A stretch of 64,000 bases of DNA from Amborella trichopoda (lineage: Eukaryota; Streptophyta; Magnoliopsida; Amborellales; Amborellaceae): contig NW_006500104.1 of NCBI RefSeq assembly GCF_000471905.2, forward strand, positions 2,307,163-2,371,162. The letters are read 5' to 3'. Below the pieces are notes generated by a model. The model searched no databases. It had not been told where the DNA came from and was given only the letters and a program-made list of their open reading frames with translations. The translations under genes were made by a program, and so were the position numbers. Of the stretch, positions 58,501-64,000 are shown piece by piece (within the stretch, counting starts at the first letter, position 1; every line of letters begins with the position of its first letter).

Positions 58501-59125
58501 TACTCTGAGGGATTCTCCATTGAAGGCCTTGTTGGCGAGCTTACGGTGGCGAACCCATTTCTCTCCATTGGCTGATACAAGGCCATCTCCTAATAACCTT
58601 TTCACAATTGAATTCTTCTTTGGTTTTTGGAAATCACCCCTTTTATTGTTGAGAATCTCTCGTATGAGCTCTGGATCGGTGACGATAAGCTGTGGTTTTG
58701 GGCCTAACCAGCAAAGTAATACACTCCCTGCGATTATGGAAAGAAACCCAAAATCATCATAAAAAAATTACTAATATCGTGAACTTCCACTTGGGTTCAT
58801 CCCTCTCTCTCTCTCACGTACCATGGATTTTGATCCAAGAGTAGAAATGGGGCTGAACTCGAGGAAAAATATCATGAGAGAAATCCATGGGTTTTGCAGA
58901 CGATTCCATTACCATCAGCCCAACTTCTTTATTGTTTCCATGGAGGAATTTGTATGGGGGACCTCTAATCCCCTGTTTCTCCATAAACTTTGTTAATGTA
59001 AGAGGAATCCACCATATTTTCACTGCAAATTCCACCAATTTGAACACCAAAAACATAAACAATAATGGGCATAATGCTCTTAAGATTGTAGAGAAGATAT
59101 TAGATACCATGAAACCTGCACTCAT
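46086..59125 (-). CDS. Cytochrome P450, CYP72 clan, CYP749A-like (complete, five exons)
   Basis: Exons on the minus strand: 58822-59125, 58504-58727, 54772-55004, 47474-47837 and 46086-46511. All junctions are GT-AG, phases are consistent, and the total is 1551 bp = 516 residues plus stop, normal for the family. Visible parts in order: hydrophobic N-terminal anchor (~residues 8-34) for the ER membrane; a proline-containing hinge; I-helix AGHETT (326-331); ExxR (E382-R385); PERF (437-440); heme loop [10 protein letters not shown] with the heme cysteine at C464. Stretches such as [16 protein letters not shown] and FFxSxDE...D-x-I-like text match CYP749A proteins I recall, so a plant microsomal monooxygenase using NADPH-P450 reductase is expected; the substrate is unknown. 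Introns 2 and 3 (3.5 and 6.9 kb) are packed with repeats. No defect is seen. CYP721/CYP72A relatives are the alternatives. Confidence 0.92.
46512..47473. other. P450 intron 4
   Basis: 962 bp, AT-rich. It holds an A-rich run on the plus strand at about 47420-47460 near the donor end. No gene. Confidence 0.85.
47474..47837 (-). CDS. P450 exon 4 (I-helix)
   Basis: Acceptor TTTTAAATGGAG; one base completes the glycine codon, then [20 protein letters not shown] ... [20 protein letters not shown] ... LKI, ending ATA followed by GTAAGATGG. The open frame runs on into the intron and through a poly-T, which is why a longer open frame exists there. Confidence 0.9.
48735..50328. mobile_element. hAT-like non-autonomous element in P450 intron 3
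   Basis: The left end 'aaggtttaaaaaaacgccgagtc' and the reversed right end CAGTGGTTTAAAAAAAGGGTCGG form ~20-bp imperfect TIRs of the CAGTGG/TTTAAAA style seen in hAT elements. A GC-rich subterminal repeat array lies at 48895-49140; the middle is very AT-rich. No transposase seen. The 8-bp target duplication is not convincing, so the ends are approximate. Confidence 0.45.
48895..49140. repeat. GC-rich subterminal repeats
   Basis: AACCGGCGGTTCTGACGTCA and GATTCTACACAGACACGTGC recur three times each, in mixed-length units of ~40-75 bp. CGGCGG/GACGTCA words make this a local GC spike. Confidence 0.75.
50626..50863 (-). pseudogene. R2R3-MYB R3-repeat fragment inside P450 intron 3
   Basis: The minus strand reads [20 protein letters not shown] followed by [13 protein letters not shown], a clear MYB R3 repeat (usual form RG[27 protein letters not shown]). 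After PGRT the expected (D/A)EE-I-KNYWN helix is replaced by [12 protein letters not shown] and a stop, so the third helix is disrupted. The R2 part before it is not recognisable in frame. MYB proteins of this type are transcription factors, but this piece has no complete DNA-binding domain, so it is a truncated copy or pseudogene. It is on the same strand as the P450. Confidence 0.65.
51340..52072. other. AT-rich part of P450 intron 3, nothing recognised
   Basis: Short open frames only. Confidence 0.5.
52073..52452 (+). repeat. MITE-like repeat, copy 3
   Basis: Same family as 3768-4130 and 4738-5128, sharing TTTTCAAGATTTTCATATGT and 'atagatctacttgattttaacca'. The left end GTTTATACAAGGATGCAAC and the reversed right end GTTTCTATAAGGTTGTTGCA form the terminal inverted repeat. 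Confidence 0.7.
52955..53870. repeat. Foldback element with ~100-bp inverted arms
   Basis: TTCAGGCCTCTTAAAATCCA...CTTCATAGCCCTC...TGCAAAAG at 52980-53040 reappears inverted at 53790-53860 (CTTTTGCAGATACTTGAATT...GAGGGCTATGAAG...GAGGCCTGAA). The ~730-bp loop holds an 85-codon plus-strand open frame (53117-53374) of unknown kind and CT-rich sequence. The 72-codon minus-strand frame at 52790-53008 is largely the left arm. Confidence 0.7.
53871..54771. other. AT-rich intron 3 sequence next to exon 3, nothing recognised
   Basis: No TE ends or coding sense seen, apart from repeated 'gagaccac' phrases near 54620-54740. Confidence 0.45.
54772..55004 (-). CDS. P450 exon 3
   Basis: Begins after CTCGCAG with [17 protein letters not shown] and ends FPGSG, split at GG followed by GTAAGACCC (phase 2). 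Contains [20 protein letters not shown], highly typical of CYP749A/CYP72-clan proteins. Confidence 0.92.
55620..56360. repeat. Degenerate ~35-bp repeat that reverses orientation, P450 intron 2
   Basis: From about 55620 to 56230 the unit is TTTTAGAGAGAGAAACTATC...AAATTTTAA. From about 56240 to 56360 the complementary form (TTTCTCTCTAAAATTT) takes over. The whole could fold into a long imperfect hairpin. Confidence 0.65.
56365..58160. other. Middle of P450 intron 2
   Basis: Mostly AT-rich. Near 57420-57690, 'gagcatca(a)gatgcaaaaaaa' and 'acaaataaaaacttgcc' phrases recur three times as an imperfect ~80-bp tandem repeat. No gene. Confidence 0.5.
58170..58430 (-). repeat. LINE tail plus SINE-like body remnant in P450 intron 2
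   Basis: At 58210-58265 the sequence follows the window's first 60 bases (CTATCAAAGGCCATACTTTA... against CTATCAAGGGCCATACTCTC...), the end of a LINE reverse transcriptase on the minus strand. At 58350-58430, reversed, GCATCCCAAGCCCGGGTAGA and GGAGG resemble the body after the tRNA-Glu-like head at 700-800. The open frame running from exon 2 through this piece is therefore not an extra exon. Confidence 0.45.
58504..58727 (-). CDS. P450 exon 2
   Basis: Begins after ATCGCAG with GGAGTGTATTA and encodes [20 protein letters not shown] ... [20 protein letters not shown] ... FNGESLR, ending AGA followed by GTAACC (phase 0). WVRHRKL is the C-helix WxxxR heme-contact motif. Confidence 0.9.
58822..59125 (-). 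CDS. P450 exon 1 (membrane anchor, hinge, start of fold)
   Basis: Starts [12 protein letters not shown] at the first in-frame ATG. Includes the hydrophobic segment [18 protein letters not shown] and then [20 protein letters not shown] and FLHGNNKEV, the usual clan-72 start. Ends ATCCATG followed by GTACGTGAG (phase 1). Confidence 0.9.
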
Positions 59126-59308
59126 CTTCTTCTCTCACCTTCTCAAGTCTTAGATTAGAGAATTTCTCTTTGTTTAGACCAGCCTAGGGTTCAGAAGAGT
59201 ATTCACATTTGCCAATGTTTCTTTCTTTTTTCTTTGATGGGACAAGTTCTTTTGACTATTCATGGAAGTGGAAATATGACATGGATTTGGATCAATTATT
59301 GTTTCCAC

Positions 59309-59318
59309 ATATTTTATA
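59309..59318 (-). promoter_or_regulatory. Putative TATA box of the P450 gene
   Basis: TATAAAATAT on the minus strand, ~185 bp before the start codon. This is a reasonable distance for a plant 5' UTR of ~150 bases. No other TATA-like motif of similar quality is nearer. Confidence 0.4.
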
Positions 59319-59361
59319 ACCCCCATCACTCCCTTGGGTAAAATCTTTGAAGGTCTTTTAT

Positions 59362-59490
59362 GGCAATGGAATATTGAGGGATGCAAGTTCTGAATGTATT
59401 TTAGGGCAATGGAATATTGGGGGATGCGAGTTCTGAATGTCTTTTAGGGCAATGGAATACTGGGGGATGCAAGTTCCAGTCAATTCTACG
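59362..59490. repeat. 43-bp tandem repeat, three copies, upstream of the P450 promoter
   Basis: GGCAATGGAATATTGGGGGA...TGCAAGTTCTGAATGTCTTTTAG starts at 59362, 59405 and 59448 with few differences. It begins about 45 bp upstream of the putative TATA box. Confidence 0.85.
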
Positions 59491-60019
59491 TCGGACTACT
59501 TATTCCGACTTATTGACATGCCAAACAGTAGTTTGCCTGTGTGTTCCAAAGAAAAATTAAGTTTGATTGAAATTTGTCAAATTTAATTTTTAACCGTTTT
59601 GGTGAGTGACACTAGTTCAATAAAGTTGGGCATTAAAGTATCCTGTGAGTCGGCCAATTCACCTCTTCATGCGGTGTCTCCCTCCAAAAATATATCTCAA
59701 GATGTATTTTCTATCCAAAACTTTAGAGTTACATAGTCTCAACCATGACAATGATCTAAATTTTGATTTATTTTAAAATATAAATATTATTTTTTGAATT
59801 CTTTATTCTCTCGTCAATTTTAACTTTTAGTGTTTATAAAAAATTTTCACATCCATCTTATGGTGTTTAATAGAAAACGGACAGCATGGTAAAAAGTGAG
59901 TCGCCTAACTCACCAAAACCGAGTCCTCTTTGTTATATATTTTATGTTTTCAAATTATTATTCTTATTTTCCTTTTTTTAATTTATGAAAATCGAATTAA
60001 ATTAGTGCAATTGGCAGTG
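59491..60019. other. Intergenic stretch upstream of the P450, nothing recognised
   Basis: AT-rich, no open frames of note. Confidence 0.45.
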
Positions 60020-61440
60020 TTGTATGTTATTTTTGATGTACTTACATCCTTGACGCAAAGAAGAAGAGAGCCAATGAGAACTTAGTCTTGCCGGTACCCA
60101 AGACACTGCCAGACCAAATAAACACTGCAAAATAAGCCTAAAACTGGGCACCTCTAAAAAAGTACTAGAATGGCTTCAAAAGGCATGAAAATGGTAGTTT
60201 GAGATGTCCGAAGGATGCTCACAAAGTTTTGTCACATTCCGATAAGTTTTGTTATGATCAGGACGAAACTTGGTTTTCAAATCCAGCTCCTATCATATCG
60301 AAAATGGACCTTATAACTACATCCTAATTTTTTAAGTTTCAAAACAGTACCAAACCACTACCATTAGATCCAAAACGTCGAAATCCTCTAGGGATCAAAT
60401 CTGGGCGTAATCGAACCTTCTAGGACCATTTTGAGCCCAATTTCCATAAACGGGTAGGTTTCACACTATTACGGTGCGGCCTCGGTGAACAAGTTACTAT
60501 TTTTGGAAACTACATTTTCACCCCCCAGGATGATTTTCAAGTGCTCATAGCTCGCTCGTTTGGAATCGGAACAAGCTCAAATTCGGACACATGCTAGGTC
60601 ACAACAAAACCTGGTCATTTTGACATATGGCACGCATCATGGTATGTCTCGAGACGAGAGTTTCGTAAGTCGGATCTGCACGAAATAAGGCCCGTTACGA
60701 CCACCTCGCGAAGGGCTACAAGTTTGGTATAGTTTTTACGTTCAGTTAAAAGCCGAATAGTACAAATTTCAAGGTTAAAAATGACAAGAGTTTGGTCACT
60801 GGAATCCCGTTTTTGACGACTTCCCAATTTGGGGATATGCTCAAATGGAAACCAAATTGGACAAAATTTAGTACAAACCGATTATGAAAATGTTCCATTT
60901 AATTTATGACCCAAATAAGGACTTGGAACTTCATCGATCATGCCGGATCGGTGGTCAAAATTTATGGACTTGGCCGGATTGTTGCCCTTTCATGAAAAAT
61001 CTGTTGTCAAGACAATCAAATGACATTAAAATGTTCAGAACGGATCAAACATCAAATTTACGATGATGGATCGTCTGAATCACCGCCGTAAGTATCTGAA
61101 AAAACTCTCGAAGTCTAGCAATGACAAGAGAACCCTCATAGAGAAATGGTTTTGTTACTTGCTCAAAAGAACTAATGGATATTTTTATAATTTTTTCCAA
61201 AAACAGGATTCCACTTTATTTCCATTAAATTGTAATTTTCCACAATTTGACTTAGTTTTGAGCATTTCACTCTTATTTTGTGGTTGCTCTATATAAGTGA
61301 TCTCAAGTCAATTGTAAGCCTAAGTTGGGAAGCATAATAAAAATTGGGTTCTCGCCCCTTCAAGTCTTTGATTGTTCATAGCTTCTAACTTCAAGAGAGA
61401 GGAGAGAGAAAACTTTACCACCTTGGGTAATTACTTTTGG
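60020..61440 (+). mobile_element. Family-1 LTR-like sequence, copy 2 (fossil)
   Basis: Its first ~1060 bp match 16450-17535 in the same direction. It then continues past the point where the first copy is cut, into a CTCTATATAAG TATA-type motif (61290-61297) and an AATAAAA signal (~61336), as expected for the promoter/R part of an LTR. It lacks the TGTAAACACC start, so it is truncated at the left. Gypsy-type by style. Broken. Confidence 0.6.
61290..61297 (+). promoter_or_regulatory. TATA motif of the family-1 LTR
   Basis: TATATAAG in CTCTATATAAGTGATC, followed ~40 bp later by AATAAAA. It fixes the LTR's direction as plus. Confidence 0.5.
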
Positions 61441-61985
61441 ACCTCCAACTCCCTATAAATTCTAACTTTATACACCCTAGAACTCCTAACTTCCAATAGT
61501 ATTCTATGCACACTACATCATACATCCTAGCCTACACCATAGTCCATACACCCTAGCTTTGACCTAAACCTAGCCCACTTTCTCTCTCCTCTCTCCCTTC
61601 TCTCCCTTATTTTTCTCTTTTTTTCTTATCCCCTATCTGCTGACACACACCTCGGGATGTACACATCATCACCCATCTCTCCACTTTATCAAAATCTCAA
61701 GCTCGCGTCTAGGAGTGTACACATCATCACTCCTCTCTCCTCTCCGTCGTTATCACAGGTGCAGACCTTCCGTTTTACACCTCTCTCTCTCTCTCTTTGC
61801 TTGTCCATTTTTTCTCTCATCTCCCACTTTTCTCTCCACCCGCGCTCATCTCCCTCTTTTTTCTCCACCCGTGCACATCTCCCTCTTTGCTTGTCCATTT
61901 TTTCTCTCATCTCCTACTTTTCTCTCCACCCCCGCTCATCTCCCTCTTTTATCTCTACCTGTGCTCATCTCCACCCGCGCTCACC
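61441..61985 (+). repeat. CT-rich leader with imperfect repeats
   Basis: 'ctctccaccc-cgctcatctccctctttt' occurs four to five times between 61820 and 61980, and 'gtgtacacatcatcac' twice (61660, 61715). Follows the LTR-like sequence like the GA-rich leader at 24.3-26.6 kb. Confidence 0.65.
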
Positions 61986-62330
61986 AACTTCTTTTATTGA
62001 GGCTATTTTTACCCGTGACTTCGAGCTCACATCCACCTTTTTATTTTCATTTTTACTTATGGCGCCCTTTTAGGGTTTCACCATGCTCGGGTTTCTAATT
62101 TAGAATACTTTTACTCATGACTTCGTGGCCACATTTGTCTTTCATTTTTACTCATGGTGCCCTTTCGTGTTTTCACCATGCCCAATTTTCTTTTTGGCAC
62201 AATTACCCATAACTTTGTTGCTATGTCCATATGAAACTCTCACTTTTACTCATGATGATCCTTATCGGATTCTCATCATGCCCGACTTTCTTTCTTTTTT
62301 GATGATTTTACCCACAACATTTATGGTTGT
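61985..62330 (+). repeat. TTTTTACTCATGG-type repeat, array 3
   Basis: ~70-bp units: CATTTTTACTCATGGTGCCC...TTTTCACCATGCCC. Same family as 28915-29110 and 35350-35850. It directly ties the 60-64-kb element to the PMD unit C region. Confidence 0.7.
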
Positions 62331-62339
62331 GTCCGTCTT

Positions 62340-63590
62340 TATAAAAGAGAATGCATCCTCCTTGATGATGAATAGAATGGAGGGGTTATTGCTGTATAAG
62401 GCTCACTCAAGGCAACTGATACCATGAGTTAGGCTTTTATTAAGACGGTAAGCACCACTGGAGAAGTTTTGAATTTTGCAAGGTGATGAATGACTCATAC
62501 TGGCTGGGACACAAGGGTTTAAGTGAACCATGAGATACCTAGTGTATGAAAACCCACAGGGGATAATATATATCTTTAGGGTGAAGAAAATAGGTACCTC
62601 CCTAAGGACTGAAAGGCTTCTTTGATGATGAAGGTATACCATGTTTCATACACTGGTCGTAGCATATTTGCACCACAAGGGATGATGGTCCACTAGGGAT
62701 TATAGATCATTGGGGATTATAAACAACTAGGGGTGATGGACCACTGGGNNNNNNNNNNNNNNNNNNNNNNNNNNNNNNNNNNNNNNNNNNNNNNNNNNNN
62801 NNNNNNNNNNNNNNNACTAGGGTCCATATGAATCTTCAGGCATGGTTTGACTTATGGGATCTTATGAAGGCTGAGATGAGTAGGATATTTTTGGTATGGT
62901 TTTATTAGGATAATGGAGTGCTGGCGAATTCCAAGTAAAGAGGTTTTTAGGGGGGGGGGTTTATGAAATTTCAATGGAAGAGGTAATTTATTTGATAAAA
63001 AGATAGTGTTTACCTGACTCACGGGGATGATAAGTGAAGTAGATCAGGTGATTGGGACTCATGGTGTTTTGTGAGTCAGAATTTATGGTGGAAGCCATGT
63101 ACCAGCCAATTGGTAAGCCTAACTGTATCTTCAGAGCTTATACAAGGGTGTGCCCCCCAATGGTGTTTGAGCATACTAGGGACAAGGATATCCTTAATAA
63201 AATGTTAAGTGTGTCTCCGCTGGGGATCAGGTGTATTATGGATAGAAGATCCTTAGTAATGATGATGACCTAGGTGAGGTGCACCATTTTTAAGAATATC
63301 TGAACCCGATGAGTTTGAGGGTGGTTTTGAAGGTGGATCTTAGATGGGTAACATGGACCCATCAAAACTTAGCAAGCTGAACCCAGGGTTTCATTGGGTT
63401 AATAGGTTCATGCTTCGAACCTAAAGGGTTTGAAAAGGGGGGCTAATGAGCTCATAATTTTGGGCTTCACATAGCTTGAACGGGTTACCTACTGAGGGGT
63501 TAGTATGTTTAAGTGAATCAACAGGTATAACCCCCCTTGACCACCTTGTGTTGATGTGCACAAGTGTGTGCTAAGCTCATGGCTAGGCCA
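62340..63590. other. Element-internal stretch with an assembly gap
   Basis: Contains a 67-N gap at 62749-62815. 'gatgatggaccactagggattat'-type phrases recur before the gap. No coding domain seen. Confidence 0.5.
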
Positions 63591-63659
63591 TGAGCTCTGT
63601 GTGAATAATTGAGAGATCAGAGAGAAATCTCAAATGAGAGAAGACAAAGTTAAGGGTGA

Positions 63660-64000
63660 GTGGTGGTGAGGAGAGATGACAGACCCGCCTTAGGCGCAGG
63701 TCTGTGTTTCTGAGTGCATGAGAGAGACACAAGAAAGGATGAGAGAGAGAGAGTGATGGACCTGCCTTAAGCACGGGTCCATATATCGAGTGTGTGAGGA
63801 GGAGATGGCAGGGAGTAGGGGTGAGAGTGATGGACCCTCCCTAGGCACGGGTTTGTGTGCTTTGATGGGAGAGAGAGAGTGAAGGAAGACAGAGTGAGAG
63901 AAGGAGAGATGGGCCCACGCTTAGGCGCAGGCCCGAGATTTTTGACAGAGAGAAGGGTGGGGAGGTCCGCCAGGGCCTTCATGGGCCCGGCAGGCCGGAC
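63660..64000. repeat. ~77-bp tandem repeat, about four copies, running to the window end
   Basis: GATGGACCTGCCTTAAGCACGG-type phrases occur near 63677, 63755, 63829 and 63908, separated by GAGAGAGAG-rich spacers. Confidence 0.75.

Overview
The window reads as nuclear DNA of a flowering plant. It has low gene density, long TE-filled introns, a plant CYP72-clan cytochrome P450, fragments of plant gene families (GAUT, R2R3-MYB, FAR1-type, ATG18-type), plant LINE and Ty1/copia-like remnants, MITEs, and retroelement remains carrying plant mobile domain (PMD) proteins. There is no bacterial or organellar gene order. The species cannot be fixed from the sequence alone.

Layout. 1-0.6 kb: tail of a decayed LINE on the minus strand, followed by a tRNA-Glu-like/SINE head. 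1.85-2.0 kb: probable first coding exon of a galacturonosyltransferase-like gene running leftward off the window. 3.2-5.1 kb: MITE remnants. 5.28-10.36 kb: a gene-less LTR retrotransposon with an initiator-Met-type primer site, a ~97-bp tandem array, and a nested Mutator-type MITE with a perfect 9-bp target duplication. 10.9-14.26 kb: a miniature copia-like LTR element with a 1.35-kb GGGGCC-ended DNA element inside one LTR. 14.26-17.5 kb: long LTR-like sequence of family 1. 17.5-24.2 kb: two tandem minus-strand PMD units. 24.3-28.05 kb: repeat-rich leader and a family-2 LTR. 28-31.8 kb: minisatellite arrays. 31.9-35.3 kb: a plus-strand PMD unit. 36.6-38.4 kb: start of a fourth PMD unit and a second family-2 LTR. 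38.4-43 kb: repetitive, mostly unassigned. 43-45.5 kb: broken gene fragments. 46.1-59.1 kb: one apparently intact five-exon P450 gene on the minus strand. 60-64 kb: second family-1 LTR-like copy with its repeat-rich leader.

The one gene I can assemble completely is the P450. Its five exons join with consistent splice phases into 516 codons and keep the I-helix, ExxR, PERF and heme-cysteine motifs. Everything else is a partial exon, a gene fossil or mobile DNA. The retroelement remains are treated as fossils. The most unusual theme is the repeated pairing of LTRs with PMD/coiled-coil reading frames and no visible gag or pol. All assignments come from reading the sequence; no database search was run.
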